64,000 bases of DNA from Pseudonocardia sp. HH130629-09. GTDB taxonomy: Bacteria; Actinomycetota; Actinomycetes; Mycobacteriales; Pseudonocardiaceae. The stretch lies in contig NZ_CP011869.1 in NCBI RefSeq assembly GCF_001294645.1, positions 178,174 through 242,173 of the forward strand. The letters run 5' to 3'. The notes beneath the pieces were generated by a model. That model saw only the letters and a list, made by a program, of their open reading frames with translations, did not search any database and was not told the DNA's origin. Each line of letters begins with the position of its first letter. Position 1 is the first letter of the stretch. The position numbers and the translations under genes were made by a program. Positions 14,944 to 22,935 of the stretch are shown here, one piece after another.

Positions 14944-16208
14944 CCCCGACCCCACCGGTGCCGCTGGTCCTGACCGCGCCCACCGCGGACGGCCTGGCCC
15001 GTGCCGCCGCCGGGGCCGCCGCGCGGGCCGGGGGCACCACGACCCTGCCCGGCCTGGCCCGCGAGCTCGCCGCCGGCGCCGACCCCCGCCACCGGTTCCG
15101 GCGCGTGGTGCTGGCCGGGTCGGCGGCGGACCTCACCGCGCCCGGGCCGCACCCGGTCCCGGTGCCCGAGCTCGGCCGGCTCGCCTTCCTCTACTCCGGG
15201 CAGAGCAGCCAGCGCCCCCGGCAGGGACTGCAGCTCGCCGCGGCCTCGCCCCGGGTGGCCGACGCGCTCACCGCCGTCGCCCGGCACGCCGGGTCCCGGC
15301 TGGTCCCGCCGCTCGACGAGGTCGTCGCCGATCCGGGCGCCCCCGGCCCGGACGGGCTGCGCGCCATCGACCGCACCGGGCACACCCAGCCCGCGCTGCT
15401 CGCCCTCGCGCTCGGCCTCACCGACCTGCTCGCCGCCGTCGGCGTCGCCCCGGACCTGGTCTGCGGGCACTCCTTCGGCGAGATCGCCGCGGCCGCGTGC
15501 GCCGGGGTGTGGGACCGGGCCGGCGCCACCACCGTCGCGGTCGAGCGCGGCCGGCTGATCGAGGGACTGCCCCGGGAGGGCACGATGATCGCCGTCGGGA
15601 TCGGGGAGGACGAGGCCGCCCCGCTGCTCGCCGGGACCGGCGTCGAGCTGTCCGCGGTGCACGCCCCCACCGCGGTCGTGCTCGCCGGGCCGACCGCCGC
15701 CACCCGGGCCGTCGCCGCCGGGCTCGCCGCCCGCGGCGTGCCGACCACGGAGCTGGCCGTCGGCGGCGCCTACCACTCCGCCGCCGTCGAACCGGTGCTC
15801 GAGCCGTTGCGCGCCGTGCTCGACCGCCTGCCCGCTCGGCCGGCCGCGGTGCCGCTGGTCGGCAACGCCGACGGCGCCGTCGTCGACGCCGCGGCCCCCG
15901 CCGGCCCCGACCACTGGCTGCGCCACTGCCGCCGGACCGTGCGCTGGTCGTCGGTGATGGCGACGCTGGTCCGCGAGGGCGTGACCACCCACCTGGAGAT
16001 CGGTCCCGGCGCCGTGCTCGGCCGGCTCGCCGCGGCCGACCTCGACCCCGCCGCCGTCGTGGCCGCCACCGGCCCCGAACCGGACGAGGTCACCGCCCTG
16101 CTCACCGCGCTCGTCGCGCTCGACGCCCGCGGGCACGCCGTCGACTGGGCGGCCGTGCTCGACGAGCTCGCGGCGTGGCCCGTGCCCGGCAACGGAGGTA
16201 CCCGATGA
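14940..16208 (+). CDS. Stand-alone acyltransferase (FabD/PKS AT-like)
   Basis: This 422-aa protein has the AT nucleophile elbow CGHSFGEIAAAACAG around residue 178, the GQSSQRPRQG N-terminal AT motif near residue 85, and the catalytic His in GGAYHSAAVEPV near residue 278. It is longer than FabD (~310 aa) because of a ~75-residue N-terminal leader. The PKS already has its own AT, so this could supply an unusual extender, serve as an editing hydrolase, or load another carrier. It overlaps the exporter stop (ATGA) and the AKR start, so all three genes are coupled. Confidence 0.85.
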   Translation: MTPTPPVPLVLTAPTADGLARAAAGAAARAGGTTTLPGLARELAAGADPRHRFRRVVLAGSAADLTAPGPHPVPVPELGRLAFLYSGQSSQRPRQGLQLAAASPRVADALTAVARHAGSRLVPPLDEVVADPGAPGPDGLRAIDRTGHTQPALLALALGLTDLLAAVGVAPDLVCGHSFGEIAAAACAGVWDRAGATTVAVERGRLIEGLPREGTMIAVGIGEDEAAPLLAGTGVELSAVHAPTAVVLAGPTAATRAVAAGLAARGVPTTELAVGGAYHSAAVEPVLEPLRAVLDRLPARPAAVPLVGNADGAVVDAAAPAGPDHWLRHCRRTVRWSSVMATLVREGVTTHLEIGPGAVLGRLAAADLDPAAVVAATGPEPDEVTALLTALVALDARGHAVDWAAVLDELAAWPVPGNGGTR

Positions 16209-17080
16209 CCACCCGCCCCGGCGGCGAGCTCGCGCTCGCCCCCGACCTCGTGCTGTCCCGGCTCGGGCTGGGCACCATGCAGCTCGCCGGCCCCGGCGTC
16301 TGGGGGCCGCCCACCGACCCCGACGCCGCGGCCCGGGTGCTGCGCGACGCCGTCGACGCCGGTGTCACCCACCTCGACACGGCCGACTTCTACGGCCCGC
16401 ACGTCGTCACCGAGCTGCTGCGCCGCACCCTGCACCCCTACCCCGACGACCTGCGGATCGCGACCAAGGTCGGGTTCCGGCGCGGCCCGGACCGGTCGTG
16501 GCAGCCCGCCCCGGGACCGGACCAGCTCGTCGCCGACGTCCACGACAACCTGCGACGGCTCAGGGTCGACGCCCTCGACCTGGTGAACCTGCGGGTCGGC
16601 GACGCGACCGCCGTGCGCCCCGGCCGGTCGCTGGCTGCCGGGTTCACCGCGCTCGCCGAGCTGCAGCAGCAGGGCCTGGTCCGCCACCTCGGGGTCAGCA
16701 ACGTGACCGCCGGCCAGCTCGACGAGGCCCGGACGATCGCCCCGGTCGTGTGCGTGCAGAACGCCTACGGCCCCGCCCACCGCGACGAAGACCCCCTCGT
16801 CGACCGGTGCGCCGCCGAGGGGATCGCCTACGTGCCGTTCTTCCCGCTCGCCGGGCTCGACGGGCCGAGCGGCGCGCCGCTGCGCCGTACCGCCGCCGCG
16901 CTCGGGGTCAGCACCGCCCGGGTGGCCCTGGCGTGGCTGCTGCAGCGGTCGCCGACGATGCTGCCGATCCCCGGCACGTCACGTCCGGAGCACTTGCACG
17001 ACAATCTCGCAGCGGGAGAACTGGCAGGGGAGTACACCGTGTTCCCGACCGCCTGTAATGGAACCGTCGGCGTCGGGTGA
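16205..17080 (+). CDS. Aldo/keto reductase, altered C-terminus
   Basis: This 291-aa NADPH-dependent AKR has HLDTADFYGP (Asp and Tyr of the catalytic tetrad, ~residue 60), ATKVGFRRG (Lys, ~92), and LVNLRVG where most AKRs have a His; an Asn here is normal for the YdbC-like subgroup. The cofactor end LPIPGTSRPEHLHDN is intact, but the tail that should form the last helix becomes AGEYTVFPTACNGTVGVG and stops. The last ~20 residues therefore look replaced, as the gene ends where the mobile-element region begins. It could reduce the aldehyde made by the LuxE/LuxC pair or a keto group. Activity after the tail change is uncertain. Confidence 0.85.
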   Translation: MTTRPGGELALAPDLVLSRLGLGTMQLAGPGVWGPPTDPDAAARVLRDAVDAGVTHLDTADFYGPHVVTELLRRTLHPYPDDLRIATKVGFRRGPDRSWQPAPGPDQLVADVHDNLRRLRVDALDLVNLRVGDATAVRPGRSLAAGFTALAELQQQGLVRHLGVSNVTAGQLDEARTIAPVVCVQNAYGPAHRDEDPLVDRCAAEGIAYVPFFPLAGLDGPSGAPLRRTAAALGVSTARVALAWLLQRSPTMLPIPGTSRPEHLHDNLAAGELAGEYTVFPTACNGTVGVG

Positions 17081-17341
17081 GAGGGATTCATGAGATCAAT
17101 AAGGCGGCCGCGCCGCTGAAGCGGGTGACAACTCGCGCCGCAGCTGCATCGTCTGCGTGGACGTGTCGGGTTCTGCGGAGCGGTGGGGCGCTCGATCAGC
17201 ACCGTCCAGGCTTCCCTAGGTGTCCGGTCGTGCGACCAGGTATAGCTCCTACCACCTCTCCGCGGCCTCAGTAGTGGCGAAGCGGGCCTCCCTTCCGACG
17301 GTCGGTCCGGGGTCACGACCCGGTCGCCACGCTTGGCCGAC
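17081..17341. other. Non-coding stretch, nothing recognised
   Basis: Between the AKR stop and the first MITE I see no open frame with normal codon use, no tRNA and no recognisable repeat. It may be eroded DNA left by the rearrangement that replaced the AKR tail. Confidence 0.5.
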
Positions 17342-17344
17342 ACT

Positions 17345-17509
17345 GAGCCCTTTTCAACCTGCCGTTCCGGCAGCTCAGGGGCCTGGTTGTGTGGGTGCAG
17401 ACGCCGAGCTGGCGAGCCGGTGACCTGTGCAGCTGTGGTCAGAGCAGTTGCGCTGCAACCTTCGCGATCTCCTGACGCAGAAGCTCGCTGGTCAGGTTGA
17501 AAAAGGCTC
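17345..17509. mobile_element. 165-bp MITE, copy 1 (ISL2-type ends)
   Basis: Terminal inverted repeats GAGCCCTTTTCAACCTG (left) and CAGGTTGAAAAAGGCTC (right) bound a 165-bp non-coding element. It is flanked by 3-bp direct repeats ACT at 17,342-17,344 and 17,510-17,512. The interior is identical to the 31,937-32,101 copy; by eye the two differ at one base, in the left terminal repeat. The ends resemble those of the 28,549-29,490 IS5-family element, so a related transposase probably moved it. The ANT target fits the ISL2 subgroup. Confidence 0.88.
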
Positions 17510-17649
17510 ACTGGTAAGACCCCGCCCGGGGTAGGGGTCGCTCCGGAGTCTTGCCGATGTAAAGTTGTCGAGCGGGCCGGTCAGCTCGGTGACGAGAGCC
17601 GCGGCCGGCAACCCGTTCCGCTGGCACGGCGTCTAAGAACTCGCCGACG

Positions 17650-17769
17650 ACCGCCCGGCGTATGCTGGCGGAGATCAATGGGGGTCTCGACCAGACTCAG
17701 CACGCTGCGTCGACCCCCCTGATGTCCTACCGCACCGAGGACGGCGCCGGGTGGAGAAGCCCCTCCTGA
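17650..17769 (+). pseudogene. C-terminal remnant of a small-protein gene (paralogue of 20,324)
   Basis: Reading to the TGA at 17,767 gives a tail with GLDQTQHAA, then SYRTEDGAGWRSPS. The gene at 20,324 ends, once its insertions are removed, with GLDHAQHAA, then SYRTEDGTAWTDPG. The match covers about 35 codons, with a broken frame upstream, so this is the 3' stump of a second copy. Function unknown for both. Confidence 0.7.
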
Positions 17770-18110
17770 GGACGGTCTCGTTCGCGCCCACGACGCTGGC
17801 CGCCCGCGCCGCGGCGGTGAACGCCTCCTGCAGGTCGATCTCGGGCCGGGCGACCTTCGCGTCGCCGAGTGCGGCACGCAGGAAGTCGACGTGGGCCCGC
17901 TCGTCCTGGGCGATCTCCTCGGCGTACTGGCGGCCGAGCTTGGTCTCGAACGAGACCTTGTAGCCCCCGGTCACACCGCCGAGCTCGCCCTTCCCGTCGA
18001 TCTGGGAGTCCTTCAGGCCGTTGCCCGTCACGGCGCGCAGATAGAACTCGGCCTCCAGGTACTCCAGCCTGTGGTAGCCACGAAACGCCCCAGCGCGGAA
18101 GCTATCGCAC
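17770..18110 (-). pseudogene. Ferritin-like (Ferritin_2/desiccation-type) protein fragment
   Basis: The minus-strand frame encodes LEYLEAEFYLRAVTGNGL, then IAQDERAHVDFLRAALGDA, with the paired ExxH-type iron/helix signatures of ferritin-like four-helix proteins (PF13668 type). Only ~110 residues remain: the N-terminal signal region is missing beyond position ~18,110, and the C-terminus runs directly into the stump described at 17,650-17,769. The open frame extends to 18,202, but that leader (Arg/Ser-rich) does not look coding. A broken, transferred or deleted gene. Confidence 0.7.
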
Positions 18111-18467
18111 CTGGTGCAAGCCTCGGTGGTCACGAGCCGATAATGAGAATTATGACAGTTAGCTCGGCTTTGTCGTGCAGATCGAGCCGACCGCCTCCTC
18201 AAGCTCGGACGTGCCTGCCGAGCCCTTGCGACGACGCCACGGCCCTACGGCCGAGCACGGCACCCGATTACGACACCTGCCGGACATCCCGCGCGGGAAT
18301 TCTCCCGCGGTGCCGATTCGACTACTGCTACCGTGCCGCTGACCGTGCAGGAGACCGAGGAGGTGGTACCCGTGAACGATTCGACATGGGTGCTCCCCTC
18401 AGGGGTCACGGTCGGACGATAGGTCGTCCGGGAGCGCCGTTCACGACCGCTCCTGAAAGGCACGACC

Positions 18468-19043
18468 ATGGAGTTCACCTCCGAACAGCAGTGGGACAAC
18501 GGCGTCGTCGAGCGCGAGTTCACCCTCGGGGAGATCCCCGGAATCCTCTGGACGGGCGTGACCGGGACAGGGCCGGTCCCGCTGGTCCTGCTCGGGCACC
18601 CCGGCGGGCTGGACAGGATGCACGACCGCCTGGTGTCCAGGGCCCGCGACTGCGTCGCGCAGGGATACGCGGCAGCCACGATCGAACTCCCCGGCAGCGG
18701 AGGCCGGACCTCGATCGCCAGCGTCGACGGGGCGCGCGCCGATGTCCGCCGGGTGCTGCAGGCCGGCCGGCCCGTCGATGACGACATCATCGACCGACTC
18801 ATCCTGCCGTTGGTCGACGAGGCCGTCCCCGAATGGCAGCGGACCCTGGACGCCCTGCTCGCGCTGCCCGAGATCGGCGGCCCGGTGGGCTTCGCGGGCG
18901 GGGTCATCGCCGTCGGCACCCGGCTGGCGGTCCTCGAGCCGCGCATCGTGGCCGCCATCCTGTTCGCCGGCAGCTTCATCCCCCGCACCGTCCTCGAGCA
19001 GGCCGGCAAGGTCACGATCCCGCTGCACGTCCTGATGCAGTGA
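18468..19043 (+). pseudogene. Alpha/beta hydrolase (dienelactone-hydrolase-like), 3' truncated at a MITE
   Basis: The 191-aa frame begins at an ATG at 18,468 with GAAAGG upstream. It contains LVLLGHPGGLDRMHD (oxyanion region) and GFAGGVIAVGTRLAV in place of the nucleophile elbow, and ends at VLMQ. Family members continue for another ~50-60 residues that include the catalytic Asp/His. Here the frame meets the TGA created by the 67-bp MITE at 19,042. Removing the MITE does not restore a recognisable hydrolase end, so the 3' part was lost as well. Probably inactive. Confidence 0.7.
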
Positions 19044-19108
19044 GCCTTTTTCAACCTGACCAGCGAGCTTCTGCGTCAGGAGATCGCTGGTCAGGTTGAA
19101 AAAGGCTC
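19042..19108. mobile_element. 67-bp palindromic MITE derivative (two right ends)
   Basis: The element is a near-perfect hairpin: a 25-bp arm beginning GAGCCTTTTTCAACCTGACC, a 17-bp centre, and the exact complement of the arm. Each arm equals the right end of the 165-bp MITE, so it is right-end plus inverted right-end. 3-bp AGT repeats flank it (19,039-19,041; 19,109-19,111). It interrupts the hydrolase frame. Confidence 0.85.
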
Positions 19109-19247
19109 AGTGTGCGACAGGGGACCGACAATTCTTCAGCCCACTCAGCCAGACGCGGCGGACACACAGCCAGGAACGCCTTGCCGACTCCGGCACAAGC
19201 GGCACGGCCCCTCGAGAAGCAGGCCGAGGTCGAGCCGGAGGCGCCGC

Positions 19248-19865
19248 TCAGCTGTCGGTGGAGGCCGGCCGCGACTGGGGTGGCTGACGGAGTGGCCTGA
19301 CGAGGAGGGCGAGCATGGTGTGCAGGGCGGAGCTGTCACCGGCCAGCGAGAGCGCGGACGCGCGGTTGTTCTCGGCCGGGTCCATCGCGGTCCAGCGCAG
19401 CTCGTAGCCCGCGTCGTGGGCGAGCTGGGCCAGGAACGCCCGCTGGGTGCGCCCGTTGCCCTCCCGGAACGGGTGCAGGGCGTTGATGTCGCCCAGCAGC
19501 TCGGCCAGACCGGTGACGAAACCGTCGAGGTCACGCCCGCGCAGACCCTGCTGGGCGTACAGGCGACCGAAGATATCGGCGGCGAAGGATTCGAGGTGCT
19601 GGGGCAGGCAGAACAGCTGCCCCTTGCCGATCGACACGGTGCGCAGCTGCCCGGCCCAGTCGTAGAGGTCGCGGAAGATGTAGTGGTGGAAATCCTGTAG
19701 GTGGTCCAGGTCGTAGCGCCCGGGCAGCGGCGCCTGGCGCAGCTCGATCAGGCGCAGGGCGGTGAGCTCGGCCTCGGCCTGGGCGAGCTCGGCCGGGTCG
19801 GCGATGCCCAGCCGGTTCCGCAGGACACCGGTGTCGAGGTCGAGGTAGGGGTCCGGTCCGGTCAA
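19248..19865 (-). CDS. fic: Fic-domain AMPylase toxin
   Basis: This 205-aa protein carries the complete Fic motif HPFREGNGRTQR (residues ~128-139) with catalytic His and the phosphate-binding Gly/Asn/Arg, after an N-terminal helical region with the LYDWAGQLRTVSIGKG segment typical of Doc/VbhT-like Fic enzymes. Fic enzymes transfer AMP from ATP to a target protein (for VbhT/FicT, gyrase and topoisomerase IV). It starts with TTG at 19,865, overlapping the antitoxin stop, so the antitoxin is made first and translation is coupled. No inhibitory helix is visible in the toxin itself, consistent with class I (separate antitoxin). Appears intact. Confidence 0.92.
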   Translation of the reverse strand: MTGPDPYLDLDTGVLRNRLGIADPAELAQAEAELTALRLIELRQAPLPGRYDLDHLQDFHHYIFRDLYDWAGQLRTVSIGKGQLFCLPQHLESFAADIFGRLYAQQGLRGRDLDGFVTGLAELLGDINALHPFREGNGRTQRAFLAQLAHDAGYELRWTAMDPAENNRASALSLAGDSSALHTMLALLVRPLRQPPQSRPASTDS

Positions 19866-20185
19866 CGGCGGTAACGGGCCAGGACACGCTCACGAGCCTC
19901 GTCGGTGCTCAGCGAACCCGCCGCGACACCATCGAGCAACGCCAGGCCCTCCGCACTGGGCTCGAGACCCTCCGCGCGCACCGAGGCGAGCGCCTCGTCG
20001 ACATCCGCGCGTCGCCGCGCCGCTCCGACGAGCTGTTCGTAACGGGCCACCGACATCACCACCGCCTCGGGCTTGCGATGCGCGCCCACGAAGACGGGCT
20101 CCGCCTCGGGGTCCTGCACCCGCTTCAACGTCGCCGCCAACGCCGTACGAAACTCCCGGAACGACAACACCTCAGGCACCCACAC
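19862..20185 (-). CDS. Phd/YefM-like and VbhA-like fusion antitoxin for Fic
   Basis: This 107-aa protein combines two antitoxin parts. Residues ~5-52 look like a Phd/YefM DNA-binding domain (FREFRTALAATL, VVMSVARYEQL). Residues ~60-107 resemble the VbhA fold, with SVRAEG matching the (S/T)xxxE(G/N) inhibitory helix whose Glu blocks the ATP site of Fic. The GTG start at 20,185 was taken; the in-frame GTG two codons later is also possible. It probably both represses its own promoter and neutralises the Fic toxin. Promoter expected between 20,186 and 20,320. Confidence 0.85.
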   Translation of the reverse strand: MWVPEVLSFREFRTALAATLKRVQDPEAEPVFVGAHRKPEAVVMSVARYEQLVGAARRRADVDEALASVRAEGLEPSAEGLALLDGVAAGSLSTDEARERVLARYRR

Positions 20186-20749
20186 ACCTCACAGGGTACC
20201 CGAACGCGTACACATTCGAGTACGCCACGGCTCAGTCGTTGAGCGCGACTCCGAAAGCGGGGCAAGGTCCCCGGCACGAATCTGGACCTGCCACCCGAGC
20301 ACAGAACGCCTGGGAGGGGACACATGTCGGATAGCGGAGCGTGGATCACCGAGGACAGCATGAGCTCTGGAGACCGGTTCGACAGCGCACTCCGTCAGCT
20401 GCATTCCCTACGGTGCATACCGACGCCCACCCCCGACCGACCGGCCGGACCCGACGGGCCGGCCACCGGAGGGCCACTCCCCGAGGCCTCCGCCGAGTTG
20501 TTCACCCTGCTCACGCAACTCGCCGCGATCACCGCTGAACTCGAACACAGCGATGAAACCGCTGCCGACCCGACCGCACGGCGGCTGCTGGCGGACATCA
20601 GCGATGGTCTCGACCACGCCCAGCACGCTGCGATGGCCCTCCTCGTCTCGTACCGCACCGAGGACGGCACCGCGTGGTGTCGACGACGGGCTCAGACTGA
20701 CCCCCTAGCGTCGGCTTGGGATTGACCCCCTCTGCACGACGCTGAGGGG

Positions 20750-22009
20750 GTGTTGTCGGTGGAGGACTGGGCCGAGATCCGTCGTCTGCATCGGGCCGAG
20801 GGTGTCCCGATCAAGGAGATCGCCCGCCGGCTGGGGGTGGCCCGCAACACGGTGCGCTCCGCGTTGCGGGCGCCGGGCCCGCCGAAGCGGGAACGGGGCC
20901 CGCGGGGATCGCTGGCGGATGCGGTCGAGCCGCAGGTGCGGGCATTGCTGGCGCAGTTCCCACGCATGCCGGCCACGGTGATCGCAGAGCGGATCGGGTG
21001 GGAGCACTCGCTGACCGTGCTCAAGGACCGGATCCGCCAGATCCGCCCCGAGTATGTCGGGATCGACCCGGTCGACCGGGTCGCCTACGCACCGGGCGAG
21101 ATCACCCAGTGCGACCTGTGGTTCCCCGAGACCACGATCCCCGTCGGCCCAGGCCAGGAACGGGTCCTACCGGTGCTGGTGATGACGCTGGGCTACTCGC
21201 GGTTCTTGTCCGCGACGATGATCCCCTCGCGCCAGGCCGGGGACATCCTGTCCGGGATGTGGCAGCTGATCAGCGACGTCGGGCGGGTGACCCGCACGCT
21301 GGTCTGGGACCGGGAGTCTGCGATCGGCGGGACCGGGCGGGTCTCGGCACCGGCCGCTGCGTTCGCCGGCACTCTGGCCACCCGGATCCGGCTTGCCCCA
21401 CCGCGGGATCCGGAGTTCAAGGGGCTGGTCGAACGCAACAACGGCTACTTCGAGACCTCGTTCCTGCCCGGACGTCGCTTCGCCTCCCCAGCCGACTTCA
21501 ACCACCAGATCGACGACTGGCTGGCCCGGGCCAACACCCGCACCGTCCGAGCGATCGGCGGCCGCCCGGTGGACGTGCTCGCCCACGACTACGCGGCGAT
21601 GACTCCGCTGCCGCCGCTGGACCCGCCGATCGGGCTGGCCCAGCGGATCCGGCTGGCACGGGACTACTACGTCCGCGTCGATGCCAACGACTACTCCGTG
21701 GATCCGCAGATGATCGGCCGGTTCGTCGATGTCGCCGCCTCACCGCGCGAGGTCGTCGTCTACTGCGCCGGCCAGGTCGTCGCCCGTCACGACCGCAGCT
21801 GGGCCCGCCACGCGGTGATCACCGACCCGGCGCACCAGCACACCGCCGCGGCGATGCGCCGCGCCCTGGCCCACGACCGCAACACCCGACAGGCCGCAGC
21901 ACGCCGTCACCTCGACGGCCACCCGGTGACCCTGCGCGCACTGCCCGACTACGACGCCCTGTTCGGTGTCGACTTCGTCTCCACTGCCGAGGAAGCGAGC
22001 AGCTCATGA
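20750..22009 (+). CDS. istA: IS21-family transposase IstA
   Basis: This 419-aa DDE transposase has an N-terminal HTH (IKEIARRLGVARNTVRSAL), then the catalytic core with TQCDLWFPE (first Asp), LVWDRESAIGG (second Asp) and FKGLVERNNGYFETSFLPG (Glu region). GTG at 20,750. The stop overlaps istB (ATGA), so the two are co-translated. IstA cuts and joins the element ends and needs IstB for target choice. Complete, so possibly active. Confidence 0.95.
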   Translation: MLSVEDWAEIRRLHRAEGVPIKEIARRLGVARNTVRSALRAPGPPKRERGPRGSLADAVEPQVRALLAQFPRMPATVIAERIGWEHSLTVLKDRIRQIRPEYVGIDPVDRVAYAPGEITQCDLWFPETTIPVGPGQERVLPVLVMTLGYSRFLSATMIPSRQAGDILSGMWQLISDVGRVTRTLVWDRESAIGGTGRVSAPAAAFAGTLATRIRLAPPRDPEFKGLVERNNGYFETSFLPGRRFASPADFNHQIDDWLARANTRTVRAIGGRPVDVLAHDYAAMTPLPPLDPPIGLAQRIRLARDYYVRVDANDYSVDPQMIGRFVDVAASPREVVVYCAGQVVARHDRSWARHAVITDPAHQHTAAAMRRALAHDRNTRQAAARRHLDGHPVTLRALPDYDALFGVDFVSTAEEASSS

Positions 22010-22857
22010 CAACCACACCACCGAAGATCACCACCGACCCCGCTGGGAGCTCGGGGCCGGCCGGTCCGGTGCTGGCCGCGGTCCCCGACGGACTGCCGGC
22101 GATGATCGCCTACCTGACCCGGGTCCTGAAGACCCCGACCATCGCGGCCAGCTGGGAACAGCTTGCAGCCCAGGCCCGTGAGGAGAACTGGTCGCACGAG
22201 GAGTATCTGGGCGCGCTGCTGCAGCGCCAGGTCGCCGACCGCGAGTCCAAGGGCACGGTCATGCGGATCCGCACCGCGCACTTCCCCCAGGTCAAGACCT
22301 TGGAGGACTTCAACCTCGACCATCTGCCCTCGCTGCGCCGCGACATCCTGGCCCACCTGGCCACGAGCACGTTCGTCGCCAAGTGCGAGAACGTGATCCT
22401 GCTCGGCCCGCCCGGGATCGGGAAGACCCACCTCGCGATCGGGCTCGGCGTCAAAGCCGCCCACGCCGGCTACTCGGTCCTGTTCGACACCGCCAGCAAC
22501 TGGATCACCAGACTCGCCGCCGCGCACCAGAGCGGCCGGCTCGAGGCCGAGCTGAAGAAGATCCGCCGCTACAAACTGATCATCATCGACGAGGTCGGCT
22601 ACATCCCGTTCGACCAGGACGCAGCGAACCTGTTCTTCCAGCTCATCGCTTCCCGCTATGAACAAGGCAGCGTCATGGTCACCAGCAATCTGCCCTTCGG
22701 CCGCTGGGGCGAGACCTTCTCCGACGACGTCGTCGCCGCAGCCATGATCGACCGCCTCGTCCACCACGCCGAAGTCCTGACCCTGTCCGGGGACTCCTAC
22801 CGCACCCGCGCCCGACGCGAGCTCCTGGCCAAACACAACCGCGCCAGCAACGACTGA
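22006..22857 (+). CDS. istB: IS21-family helper ATPase IstB
   Basis: This 283-aa AAA+ ATPase is DnaA/DnaC-like: Walker A LLGPPGIGKTHLAIG around residue 138, Walker B LIIIDEVGYIPFDQ near 200, and sensor VMVTSNLPFGRWGE. IstB forms an ATP-dependent ring on target DNA that recruits IstA. It begins inside the istA stop codon region and ends 71 bp before the right terminal repeat. Confidence 0.95.
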   Translation: MTTTPPKITTDPAGSSGPAGPVLAAVPDGLPAMIAYLTRVLKTPTIAASWEQLAAQAREENWSHEEYLGALLQRQVADRESKGTVMRIRTAHFPQVKTLEDFNLDHLPSLRRDILAHLATSTFVAKCENVILLGPPGIGKTHLAIGLGVKAAHAGYSVLFDTASNWITRLAAAHQSGRLEAELKKIRRYKLIIIDEVGYIPFDQDAANLFFQLIASRYEQGSVMVTSNLPFGRWGETFSDDVVAAAMIDRLVHHAEVLTLSGDSYRTRARRELLAKHNRASND

Positions 22858-22935
22858 CCATCACCACACCACGCCGGGGGTCAGTTCCAATCCGTCGCTA
22901 CGGGGTCACTCCCAACCCGCCGTTGACACGTGGAC

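Larger units (their letters stand above)
20678..22928. mobile_element. IS21-family insertion sequence
   Basis: A 2,251-bp element with imperfect terminal repeats: left TGTCGACGACGGGCTCAGAC, right (complement) TGTCAACGGCGGGTTGGGAG, continuing with shared TGACCCC and TTGG blocks as usual for IS21's multiple repeats. 5-bp target duplication CGTGG at 20,673-20,677 and 22,929-22,933. It encodes istA and istB, both intact. Confidence 0.95.

Noticed and set aside
18333..18422. Possible 16-29-aa leader peptide (ends TWVLPSGVTVGR) before the hydrolase gene
   Set aside because: In frame with several GTG starts and a GGAGG-like site, but too short and without any recognisable family or conserved core to call a gene.
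19042..19108. 67-bp hairpin as a rho-independent terminator
   Set aside because: It could stop transcription, but exact identity to MITE ends and a 3-bp duplication show a mobile origin.
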